A DNA stretch of 36,105 nucleotides from DASSKP01 sp035695045 (GTDB taxonomy: Bacteria > Actinomycetota > Actinomycetes > JAFAQI01). The notes beneath the pieces were generated by a model, which did not search any database, was not told the DNA's origin, and was given only the letters and a program-made list of their open reading frames with translations. The first letter of the stretch is position 1. Each line of letters begins with the position of its first letter. The translations under genes and the position numbers were made by a program. Location: contig DASSEX010000088.1 in assembly GCA_035695045.1 (NCBI GenBank), positions 1-36,105 of the forward strand. The letters are read 5' to 3'. Below are positions 1 through 6,366 of the stretch, in pieces.

Positions 1-263
1 GCCGCGCGGTCCGGGGGCAGCGACTGCATGAGCTCGTTGGCCTTGTCCATCTCGGTGTGCTCCGCGATCTCACCGTGGTAGAGATCGGGAGCGAGCGCCA
101 CGAAGCCGTCGCCGGCGAGCCGGTCGCACGTCTCCTTGATCTGAGGCACCAGGCCCCACCACTCCTGGACGACCAGCAGGCCGGGGCCGCTGCCCGACTC
201 CGGGATGGCCAGGTAGCCGGACGCGGTGTCGCCGTTGCTGCGGAACTCAACCGTAGATCCCAT
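1..263 (-). CDS. Dienelactone hydrolase family protein (3' part cut by window edge)
   Basis: The reading frame starts at ATG 263 and runs off the left edge, leaving about 87 N-terminal residues. The visible part has the DLH pattern: an N-terminal strand region, then GPGLLVVQEWWGLVPQIKE near residues 27-45 and DGFVALAPDLYHGE near 52-65. This is the stretch before the nucleophile elbow in carboxymethylenebutenolidase-like alpha/beta hydrolases. The catalytic Cys, Asp and His lie outside the window. A GTG two codons upstream (267-269) is an alternative start, and no clear Shine-Dalgarno is seen. It is divergent from the SGNH hydrolase, with about 34 bp between starts. Family assignment is firm; substrate is unknown. 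Confidence 0.85.
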   Translation of the reverse strand, partial: MGSTVEFRSNGDTASGYLAIPESGSGPGLLVVQEWWGLVPQIKETCDRLAGDGFVALAPDLYHGEIAEHTEMDKANELMQSLPPDRA

Positions 264-297
264 GGGCACAAACCTAGGCGACGGCAGAATGGGGCGC

Positions 298-1071
298 ATG
301 GTTCGGGTCCGTCGCTTCGTGGCCCTCGGCGACAGCTTCACCGAGGGTCTGTCGGACCTGCACCCGGACGGTCGGCCACGCGGCTGGGCGGACCTCGTCG
401 CCGACGTGCTCGCGACGGGCGCAGACGACTTCTCCTACGCGAACCTGGCAGTCCGCAGCCTGCGGATCGACGCGATCGTGGAGCGGCAGCTTCCGGTGGC
501 GGTGGCGCTGCAACCGGACCTGGCGAGCATCGCCGGCGGCGCCAACGACCTGCTCGGCCTGCGGGTCGACGTCGACCACGTGGTCGCTCGGCTCGACGAA
601 GCCGTGCGCACGCTGCGTGCGACCGGCGCGGATGTCGTCGTCTTCGCCGGGTTCGACGCCCGGGCACAGCTGCCGACCGGCCGCCTCCTCACCTCGCGGA
701 CCATCGCCTACAACGCCGGGATCAGAGCGTCGGCTGCAGCGCACGGGGCGATGCTGATCGACCTGTGGTCGATGCGCGAGCTCTGGGACCCGCGGCTGTG
801 GTCAGAGGACCGCCTGCACCTGTCGACACTCGGGCACCGGCACATCGCTCGCGTCGTCCTCGACACGCTCGGTCATCAGGTGCCGAGGCACTGGTCGCTG
901 CCGGCCGGTCCTCCGCCACACCGTTCGTGGCTCGCCGCGCGAGCGTCGGAGATCGCCTGGTCGCGCAGCCACCTCGCGCCGTGGGCGGTCCGCAAGATCA
1001 GGGGCCGCTCGATGGGCGACGGTCGGGCACCGAAGTACCCCGAGCTCGTCCGCTGGCAGCCGGAACGCTGA
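298..1071 (+). CDS. SGNH/GDSL hydrolase family protein
   Basis: A 257-aa lipase/esterase-like protein of the SGNH superfamily. Block I is GDSFTEG with nucleophile Ser13, block III is GGAND with Asn83, and block V is DRLHL with Asp171 and His174, so the catalytic set is complete. No signal peptide is seen, so it is probably cytoplasmic. ATG 298 was chosen because the family motif begins eight residues later and GGGGCG lies just upstream. An in-frame ATG at 289 and a longer frame from 226 are possible but would overlap the divergent hydrolase start. The roughly 80-residue tail after block V is basic and unusual for the minimal fold. Substrate unknown. Confidence 0.88.
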   Translation: MVRVRRFVALGDSFTEGLSDLHPDGRPRGWADLVADVLATGADDFSYANLAVRSLRIDAIVERQLPVAVALQPDLASIAGGANDLLGLRVDVDHVVARLDEAVRTLRATGADVVVFAGFDARAQLPTGRLLTSRTIAYNAGIRASAAAHGAMLIDLWSMRELWDPRLWSEDRLHLSTLGHRHIARVVLDTLGHQVPRHWSLPAGPPPHRSWLAARASEIAWSRSHLAPWAVRKIRGRSMGDGRAPKYPELVRWQPER

Positions 1072-1078
1072 GCCCGGC

Positions 1079-1576
1079 TCAGCTCTCGGGCAGCAGACCT
1101 GCCGTCCGCAGACCTTCCTTGGCCGCGTCCGCCTGACCGTTGCGCGCGATGACGTCGTACTTCATGGCCACCAGCGCCTTGGTGGAGCTGAAGTCGCGGC
1201 GGCCCCGGGTTGCGGCGTGTCCGGCGTAGCCGAACGCCGCTCCCCAGATCGCGCCGATCACGACGCCACCGAGTACGACGCCCAACCAGTTGACGTGCGT
1301 CGTGAACAGCCCGATGACGAGGCCGATCATGAGACCGAACCACGCGCCGCTGGCCATGCCTGCACTCGCGGCGCGACCCTTCGTGAGGCGGCCGGTGACC
1401 CGCTCGACCAGGCGCAGGTCGGACCCGACGATGTCGAGGTGCTCGACGGGAAAGCCGTCGTCGGAAAGCCGGTCCACCGCCGCCTGCGCGTCTTCGTAGC
1501 TCGAGAAGCTGGCGACGGCGTTCCACGCCATGCTCGCCGCGTCGAGGCGCACCGGCTGTGCGATCGGAAGCGTCAT
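1079..1576 (-). CDS. General stress protein 17M-like (YflT domain) protein with glycine-zipper membrane segment
   Basis: 165 aa. Residues about 17-65 match the GSP17M/YflT-like fold (ASFSSYEDAQAAVDRL, then FPVEHLDIVGSDLR). Residues about 72-115 form one or two Gly/Ala-rich hydrophobic segments of the glycine-zipper kind, followed by a short conserved C-terminal part (FSSTKALVAMKYDVIA). Such proteins are common in actinomycetes and linked by name to general stress; no biochemical role is known. A GGAGA Shine-Dalgarno precedes the ATG. It is the last same-strand gene after the gas vesicle operon, 85 bp behind the small HTH-like gene, so it may be co-transcribed. Convergent with the SGNH hydrolase, 7 bp apart. 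Confidence 0.8.
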   Translation of the reverse strand: MTLPIAQPVRLDAASMAWNAVASFSSYEDAQAAVDRLSDDGFPVEHLDIVGSDLRLVERVTGRLTKGRAASAGMASGAWFGLMIGLVIGLFTTHVNWLGVVLGGVVIGAIWGAAFGYAGHAATRGRRDFSSTKALVAMKYDVIARNGQADAAKEGLRTAGLLPES

Positions 1577-1661
1577 CTCTGTGTCATCTCCGTCGGTGAG
1601 GTGTCACCACCGTTGTGCCCGACCGGGATGAACAGACACTGAACCTTCCCTGCGACTTCGC

Positions 1662-1880
1662 TCAGCTCCCGGCGCCGCTCGGCGTCGGTTGCTCGTCCTT
1701 TCCCATCAGGTGTTTGCGGATGTATGACCGGTTGCGCCCGAGTGCGGCGGCGATGGACCCTTTGTGGCAGCCGTGGAGATAGCCGATGCACCAGTCCAGC
1801 TGCTCCAGCGCGTCCTGCGCGGCCTGGCGATAACGGTCCGCCTCCGCCTGTAGCCGGCGATGTTCAGCGTCGCGGCACAT
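1662..1880 (-). CDS. Small HTH-like protein, function unknown, gas vesicle operon tail
   Basis: 72 aa. Residues 5-35 are a charged, probably helical stretch. Residues about 38-60 (KGSIAAALGRNRSYIRKHL) look like a compact helix-turn-helix in which a helix is followed by a possible recognition helix. Two Cys (2 and 31) and a third (39) are present. I do not recognise a named family. GGAAGGAG lies about 8 nt upstream of ATG 1880, and the gene starts 36 bp after the SRPBCC gene, so it is likely in the same transcript. A regulatory role is a guess from the HTH-like helices only. Confidence 0.65.
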   Translation of the reverse strand: MCRDAEHRRLQAEADRYRQAAQDALEQLDWCIGYLHGCHKGSIAAALGRNRSYIRKHLMGKDEQPTPSGAGS

Positions 1881-1916
1881 GGTCAGATCTCCTTCCGTGC
1901 TCCGCCGTCCTCGGGG

Positions 1917-3611
1917 TCACGAGGAGGACGAACTGCTCTTCCGCGCAGTCGTCCGCTTCCGGGACGAGGACTTCCGCGCCGTCGACTTGCGGCCGGTCGA
2001 CTTCTTCGCCGCAGAGCGCTTCCTCGGCGGCCCGGACTTCTTGGCGGTCGTGCGCTTGCTCGCGCTCCTTCTCGCGGTCGAGCTCTTCTTCGCAGGCGAC
2101 GTCTTCTTCGCGGCCGCTGTCTTCTTCGCCGGCGAGCTCTTCTTTGCCGAAGAAGTCTTCTTCGCCGGCGAGCTCTTGGTCGCCGAAGAACTCTTCTTGG
2201 CCGGCGAGCTCCTCTTGGAAGCAGCGGTCTTCTTCGCGGACGTGGTCTTCTTCCTCGAGGACGCGGTCTTTCTCGCCGGCGTGCTCTTCTTCGCCGGCGA
2301 GCTCCTCTTCGCGGTGGTCTTGCTCGCCGCCCGCTTTCGGCTGGTGCGCCGCCTGGGGGACGACTTCTTCGCGCGCGAGCTCTGCTTCCTGGCGGAACCG
2401 TCCGCCGACCCAGTCGAGGCCGACGACTCCGACTCACCGCCTGAACCGTTGCTCTCCCTGCGCCTCGACGACGCCTGGCGCTGCTCTCTCGGTGCCGAGC
2501 GCTCGCGACGAGGACGCCTGCGGGCCGACTCTCGGTCACCTTCACCGTCGCGGTCGCGTGACGCGCGGCGGCGGTCGTCGTCGCGACGACTGCGCGCGCG
2601 CCCGCCGCGGTCCTGGCGACTGTCGTCGTCCCGGCTGCGGCTCGAGCGCCGCCTGCCCCGGTCTCCATCGCCGGGGCCCCGACCGCCGTCACGCCGACCG
2701 CCATCACCACGACCGCCCTGACGCTGGCCGCCTTGCTGCCGGCGACCCTGCTTCCGGTCACTGCGCTGGACGACCTCGGAGTCCTCGATCTCGCCGCGCC
2801 ATGCGCCGGTCTCCTCGCCGCGCATCATCACGAAACGACGAAAGTTCTTCAGGTCCAGCCGAGCCCGACGGCCTTGGGCCCGCCACAGGTTCCCGGTGCG
2901 CTCGAAGAGACCCTTCGGGTGGTACTCGAGCTCCAGCAGCACCTTCGTGAGGTTCGGCGCGAGCTCGTGGAAGGTCACCACGCCGTCGACGCTGCCCTTG
3001 TCACCTTCCGCCGTCCAGGCGATGCGCTCGTCCGGAACCTGCTCGGTGATGGTTGCCTTCCACGACCTGGTCGAGAACGCGATCTTCGCCGTCCAGTTGG
3101 TCGTCGTCTCGTCCTCCTGGTCGACCTTCTGCACGCCCTTGGTGAACCGCCCGAACTCCTCGAACTGGGTCCACTGGTTGTAGGCCACCGATGCAGGGAC
3201 GCCGACCTCGATGCTCTCGGCGATGGAGGTGGCCTTGACGCCATCGCTTCCACCACTGCCGCCGCCGAGCATGCCGGAGACCTTGTCCTTGATTCCGGCG
3301 CCGACTGCCTTTGCGCCCGCCTTCAACGGCGAGTCACCCTCGCTGAGCGACTTGGCGCCCTTCTTTACGGCGCCATTCGAGGCGTAGTCCTCCAGCCGGC
3401 CGGCGGTGTCGCCGATCCGGTCCCCGAGTGACTCGACGAGTCCCTGCCCGCGGTTGCGCGCGTAGTCCTGAAGCTCCGACATCAGCCGACCGGCGGCCGG
3501 GTTCTGCTCGAGGACGCCGCGCACGGTGTCGAGAACGCCGCCACCCGACGGTCCGGATCCGTTGCTACTGCTCGCCGAGGACTTCTTCTTGGTCTTGGTG
3601 CTCTGTGCCAT
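1917..3611 (-). CDS. SRPBCC family protein with long RGG-like and histone-H1-like basic tail
   Basis: 564 aa. Residues 1-25 are K/S/G-rich. Residues 26-120 are helical and low in complexity. Residues about 130-264 form a SRPBCC (START-like, polyketide cyclase/dehydrase) domain: ESIEVGVPASVAYNQWTQF, then EEFGRFTKGV and VTFHELAPNLTKVLLELEY. SRPBCC proteins of this kind occur in Streptomyces-type gas vesicle clusters. The last 283 residues are disordered: an R/G/D-rich RGG-like section (about 285-390), an S/G section, and from about 405 a K/S/P/A section with AKK and SPAKK repeats like histone H1 or Hc1. The product is extremely basic. AGGAG precedes the ATG, 12 bp after the acidic-repeat gene, so co-transcription is likely. 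Tail function is unknown; nucleic-acid binding is an inference. Confidence 0.85.
   Translation of the reverse strand: MAQSTKTKKKSSASSSNGSGPSGGGVLDTVRGVLEQNPAAGRLMSELQDYARNRGQGLVESLGDRIGDTAGRLEDYASNGAVKKGAKSLSEGDSPLKAGAKAVGAGIKDKVSGMLGGGSGGSDGVKATSIAESIEVGVPASVAYNQWTQFEEFGRFTKGVQKVDQEDETTTNWTAKIAFSTRSWKATITEQVPDERIAWTAEGDKGSVDGVVTFHELAPNLTKVLLELEYHPKGLFERTGNLWRAQGRRARLDLKNFRRFVMMRGEETGAWRGEIEDSEVVQRSDRKQGRRQQGGQRQGGRGDGGRRDGGRGPGDGDRGRRRSSRSRDDDSRQDRGGRARSRRDDDRRRASRDRDGEGDRESARRRPRRERSAPREQRQASSRRRESNGSGGESESSASTGSADGSARKQSSRAKKSSPRRRTSRKRAASKTTAKRSSPAKKSTPARKTASSRKKTTSAKKTAASKRSSPAKKSSSATKSSPAKKTSSAKKSSPAKKTAAAKKTSPAKKSSTARRSASKRTTAKKSGPPRKRSAAKKSTGRKSTARKSSSRKRTTARKSSSSSS
1990..2330 (-). 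repeat. Degenerate Lys-rich coding repeats (AKK/SPAKK)
   Basis: The C-terminal coding part of the SRPBCC gene is built from imperfect short repeats, seen on the plus strand as recurring gcgagctcttcttcgccg-type blocks. They encode SPAKK, SSAKK and TAAKK units. Unit length varies (12-24 bp), so expansion and contraction by slippage is plausible. Confidence 0.7.
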
Positions 3612-3623
3612 GGCTTCGATCTC

Positions 3624-4367
3624 CTAGCGTCGGCGGGTCGAGGCGGATCGGCGGCTACGCGACGATGCCGTCGACTTGCGCGGTCGTGAACTACCGCCAC
3701 TGTCAGTGCGCTTCGAGCGCCGGCGTGGCCGCTCGGACGGATCCTCGGGGTAGGCGTCGACGTCCGACATCTCGCCGGCGTCCTCCTCCACAGGTCCCTC
3801 GTCCTCCTCCTCTTCGTCGTCGTACTCGTCGACGGGTTCGCCCTCGTCCTCGTCCTCTTCGTCGTCGTACTCGTCGACCGGCTCGCCCTCGTCCTCGTCG
3901 TCGTACTCGTCGACGGGTTCGCCCTCGTCCTCGTCCTCGTCCGACTGGCCCTCGTCCTCGTCGTCGAGCTCGTCGGACTGGCCCTCGTCGTCGTCCTCGT
4001 AGTCGTCTTCGTCGTCGTACTCGTCCGACTGCTCGTCGTCGTACTCGCCGTCCGGCTCGCCGTTGACCAGCCGGTCATTGCGGTCCGCGACCCGGTCGGC
4101 GAGCGAGTTCATCCGCGACGTCGCGGCTGCGGCGAGAGCGCGCTTGCCCGCGCCGCCGACCTCGCTACGCAACCGCTCGCTGAGCTCACCGAACTCCGGC
4201 GACTCACGCAGCTGGCCGAGACCCTGCATCGCCAGCTGTGACGGCGAGAGGTTCAGCCGCTTGCCCATCATCCAGGCGCCGAGCCCGATGGCCAGCTTCA
4301 GCTTCTTCGTCCGGCCCAGAAGGTAGCCACCGGCCACACCTGCTCCGAGCTTCGCTGCGTTGTTCAT
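3624..4367 (-). CDS. Acidic D/E-repeat protein of the gas vesicle operon, function unknown
   Basis: 247 aa. Residues 1-100 are conserved-looking: a Gly/Ala-rich start (AKLGAGVAGGYLLGRTKK), a hydrophobic helix (AIGLGAWMMGK) and a helical region to about 95. Residues 104-211 are almost only D, E, G, S and Y, with three copies of EGEPVDEYDDE (148-158, 160-170, 175-185). Residues 213-247 switch to an R/S/K-rich tail. Proteins with this kind of N-terminus sit beside gvpG in actinomycete clusters, sometimes with misleading automatic names. The ATG overlaps the gvpG stop (ATGA), which means translational coupling. It lies immediately before the very basic SRPBCC protein, so the two charged proteins may bind each other (inference). 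Confidence 0.8.
   Translation of the reverse strand: MNNAAKLGAGVAGGYLLGRTKKLKLAIGLGAWMMGKRLNLSPSQLAMQGLGQLRESPEFGELSERLRSEVGGAGKRALAAAATSRMNSLADRVADRNDRLVNGEPDGEYDDEQSDEYDDEDDYEDDDEGQSDELDDEDEGQSDEDEDEGEPVDEYDDEDEGEPVDEYDDEEDEDEGEPVDEYDDEEEEDEGPVEEDAGEMSDVDAYPEDPSERPRRRSKRTDSGGSSRPRKSTASSRSRRSASTRRR
3813..3926 (-). repeat. Three coding tandem repeats (EGEPVDEYDDE)
   Basis: Three near-identical 33-bp units encode the same 11-residue acidic block, separated by 1 and 4 residues. Plus-strand copies all contain tcgtactcgtcgac followed by ggttcg or ggctcg. The high nucleotide identity points to recent duplication. Confidence 0.75.
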
Positions 4368-4618
4368 CGCCCATCCTCGCTATCGAGTCGTTGCACGGTC
4401 GGCTGCATCTGTCTCAGCAGCTCTTCTTCGATTCGGTCGTACTCGTCGGCGCTGATCTCGCCGCGGTCGTACGCCGCCGCCAGGTCGGCCAGCTGCAGCC
4501 GCAAGGCACCGTCGTCATGGAGCTGACGCTCGGCCTCGTCGGCCAGCCGGTCCGCAATCCAGACCACCCCCGCGACGGGTGCCAGCGGCAGCAATACCAA
4601 CCCACGGATCAAGCCCAC
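4364..4618 (-). CDS. gvpG: Gas vesicle protein GvpG
   Basis: 84 aa, the usual GvpG size. The N-terminus (LIRGLVLLPLAPVAGVVWIADRL) and the C-terminal half (YDRGEISADEYDRIEEELL) match the GvpG family pattern. GvpG is a minor protein needed for vesicle assembly, thought to act with GvpF/L and GvpA. GTG 4618 was chosen because AAAGGA lies 6 nt upstream. A longer frame to 4666 would run back into gvpF. It starts 10 bp after the gvpF stop and its stop overlaps the start of the acidic-repeat gene. Confidence 0.9.
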   Translation of the reverse strand: MGLIRGLVLLPLAPVAGVVWIADRLADEAERQLHDDGALRLQLADLAAAYDRGEISADEYDRIEEELLRQMQPTVQRLDSEDGR

Positions 4619-4628
4619 CTCTGTCCTT

Positions 4629-5327
4629 TCACCTGACGAACGAGTACGCCGGCATCGGGCCGGCATAGTCGAACGTGATCCGGCTGCCCAGCTCGTCGTG
4701 CAGAGCGGCGACCGCCTCGTCCAGCTCGGCCAGCCGATCCGGATGCATCAGCAGTGCCACGAACGCGATGGCGGGCGGCCGCACGTCCTCGACGACGATC
4801 TGCTCCGCCAGCGGCGCGACCCGGTCCAGAACCAGCTGCGCGTCGCGGCTGCTGAGGTCGTCGACTGCTGTCGACACCTGTTCGCCGAGCGCCAGGCGGT
4901 CCGACCAGTCGGAGGACCCGCGCCATCGACCCGCAGCGCGACGGAGCCGGTCGTTCGACGTCACGACCGTGGCCACAGCCGCGTCGTCGTCGCGCAACGC
5001 CTTGACGGTCATCTGCACCCGCCCGCCGAGCTGGTCCAGTAGTTCGCGGTAGCGCACCGCTGAGCCTTCGATCACACCGAACATCGCCTGCTCGTCGTCG
5101 ACGACAGTTCCGAACCGGAACGGAAGGACGTCGCCACGTGCCAGGGCCTGCTCCAGCACGCTGAGATGTGCGTCCACGTCGCGCCGCCGGGCCAGGAGCT
5201 CGCCCTCGACCTCGCTCACGATGGCGGCGAGGCCGCCGCAGGCCACCGACCTGGTGGGTGCACCGTGGACCCCCGTCGCGTCCACGCCTGGGTGGCTCGC
5301 CGGGACGATGCCGTAGACGCAGAGCAT
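4629..5327 (-). CDS. gvpF: Gas vesicle protein GvpF/GvpL family (first-type, short)
   Basis: 232 aa. It begins with LCVYGIVPA and ends with FDYAGPMPAYSFV, the two hallmark ends of the GvpF/L family. The central GDVLPFRFGTVV and RVQMTVKALRDD match the middle signature (LPxRFGT, then VxMxVK). GvpF is an accessory assembly protein that contacts GvpA before it enters the shell. The ATG overlaps the gvpA stop by one base (TGATG), so translation is coupled to the shell protein gene. Named F rather than L because it is the compact paralogue next to gvpG. Confidence 0.92.
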   Translation of the reverse strand: MLCVYGIVPASHPGVDATGVHGAPTRSVACGGLAAIVSEVEGELLARRRDVDAHLSVLEQALARGDVLPFRFGTVVDDEQAMFGVIEGSAVRYRELLDQLGGRVQMTVKALRDDDAAVATVVTSNDRLRRAAGRWRGSSDWSDRLALGEQVSTAVDDLSSRDAQLVLDRVAPLAEQIVVEDVRPPAIAFVALLMHPDRLAELDEAVAALHDELGSRITFDYAGPMPAYSFVR

Positions 5328-5866
5328 CAGCTGTCGTCCTCATCGCGAGAGCTACGACGGCGCGGGCGGCTCTCGCGACTGCTGCGCGACGACCCGTTCC
5401 TCGACCCGTTGCCCGACCCGTTGCCCGACCCGTTGCTCGATCGCGAGCGGGCGCCGGCCCGGGCGGGTTGGCGGCGCCGCGGCCGCTGCCCGTCGCCGTT
5501 GCTGTCGCCCTCGTCCTCGTCGTCATCGCCGCCGCCGAGCCAGCTGCTCAGCTGCTCACCCGCACCGGAGAGCGCCCCCTTCGTCTTCTTCGACGCTCCG
5601 CCCTCGGTCAGCTCCCCGATCATCTGCGGCAGACCCTCGGAGTTGGATGCCGCCTGCAGGTCGAGACGGTTCGTGGCTTCCGCGAACCGCAAGTAGGTGT
5701 CGACGCTGGCGACCACGATCCGTGCGTCAACCGTCAGCAGCTCGATACCGACGAGTGACACCCGCACGTAGGCATCGATGACCAGGCCCTTGTCGAGCAC
5801 CAGCTCGAGGACGTCGGCCAGACTGCTGGGGCGCGGTGCACGCCCGACGTAGGACTGCACGGTCAT
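5327..5866 (-). CDS. gvpA: Gas vesicle structural protein GvpA with long disordered tail
   Basis: 179 aa; GvpA is usually about 70-75 aa. Residues 14-68 are the shell-forming core: LADVLELVLDKGLVIDAYV, VSLVGIELLTVDARIVVASV, DTYLRFAEA. Residues 69-179 are an extension: a helical stretch, then DDDEDEGDSNGDG, then R/S/N/G repeats (GNGS) and a mixed RRRSSRDEDD end. Extended GvpA proteins are known in Streptomyces, but this tail is strongly charged. ATG 5866 was chosen: it overlaps the upstream stop (ATGA) and AGGAG lies about 9 nt upstream. The longer frame to 5905 lies inside the previous gene. It is the main shell component, yet sits fifth in the operon. Confidence 0.92.
   Translation of the reverse strand: MTVQSYVGRAPRPSSLADVLELVLDKGLVIDAYVRVSLVGIELLTVDARIVVASVDTYLRFAEATNRLDLQAASNSEGLPQMIGELTEGGASKKTKGALSGAGEQLSSWLGGGDDDEDEGDSNGDGQRPRRRQPARAGARSRSSNGSGNGSGNGSRNGSSRSSRESRPRRRSSRDEDDS
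5391..5438 (-). repeat. Four 12-bp tandem repeats in gvpA tail
   Basis: Four consecutive 12-bp units, gacccgttgccc or one- to two-base variants on the plus strand, encode the GNGS repeats in the GvpA tail. The repeat is in frame, so a change in copy number would lengthen or shorten the tail without a frameshift. Confidence 0.85.
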
Positions 5867-6366
5867 GACATGACGCTCCTGTCTGTCTGGGGAAATGGCC
5901 GCCACGTGTCGTCGGTGACCAGGAAGTTGCGCAACGCTTCACATCGCTGCTCCAGGAGGAGCAGCGCACGACCGAGCTGCTCGACCTCGACGTCGTCGAG
6001 CGACCCGCCTTCGAGTCGTTCCAGCGCCTGCGATGCAAGTAGCTGTCGAAGCAGATCCACCAGGACGAGCACCAGCCGGGCCAGGCCGTCCTCGCCGCGC
6101 TTGCCTGCCTCGACACGTTCGGGCAACGCCGGCGGTGCCGGCATCGGAGGAAGCGGACGGACCTGCCGGTGCGAGGGCGTGCGCGGTCCCAGCCCGGCTC
6201 GACGCCGCGATGCCTCGACGCTCGTCAGCAGGAGCCGAAGGTCGAGGTCGATCAGATCGATGTCGGCCAGCGTGACCGTCACCTGACCGGCGACGACAGC
6301 ACCGGCGTCGAGAAGGCGGTCGATCAGGTCGACGAGACCGTTGTTCGACGTTCTGAGGTCACTCAT
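5863..6366 (-). CDS. gvpK: GvpS-like domain fused to GvpK
   Basis: 167 aa. Residues 91-150 match GvpK: LARLVLVLVDLLRQLLASQA, LERLEGGSLDDVEVEQLGRA, then LLLLEQRCEALRNFL. Residues 10-52 have the GvpA-fold pattern of GvpS/GvpJ: GLVDLIDRLLDAGAVVAGQV, then ADIDLIDLDLRLLLTSVE. A Pro-rich linker (60-83) joins them. In Streptomyces clusters GvpS and GvpK are separate neighbours, so this looks like a fusion in one frame with no internal stop. GvpK is an essential assembly factor of unclear mechanism. The start overlaps the gvpL stop by 8 bp; the stop overlaps the gvpA start. Domain identities are firm for GvpK and good for the GvpA-like half. Confidence 0.88.
   Translation of the reverse strand: MSDLRTSNNGLVDLIDRLLDAGAVVAGQVTVTLADIDLIDLDLRLLLTSVEASRRRAGLGPRTPSHRQVRPLPPMPAPPALPERVEAGKRGEDGLARLVLVLVDLLRQLLASQALERLEGGSLDDVEVEQLGRALLLLEQRCEALRNFLVTDDTWRPFPQTDRSVMS

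Noticed and set aside
2000..2330. Regular repeats that could suggest a CRISPR array
   Set aside because: Repeats are short, degenerate, in frame and code for Lys-rich peptide; there are no unique spacers or cas genes.
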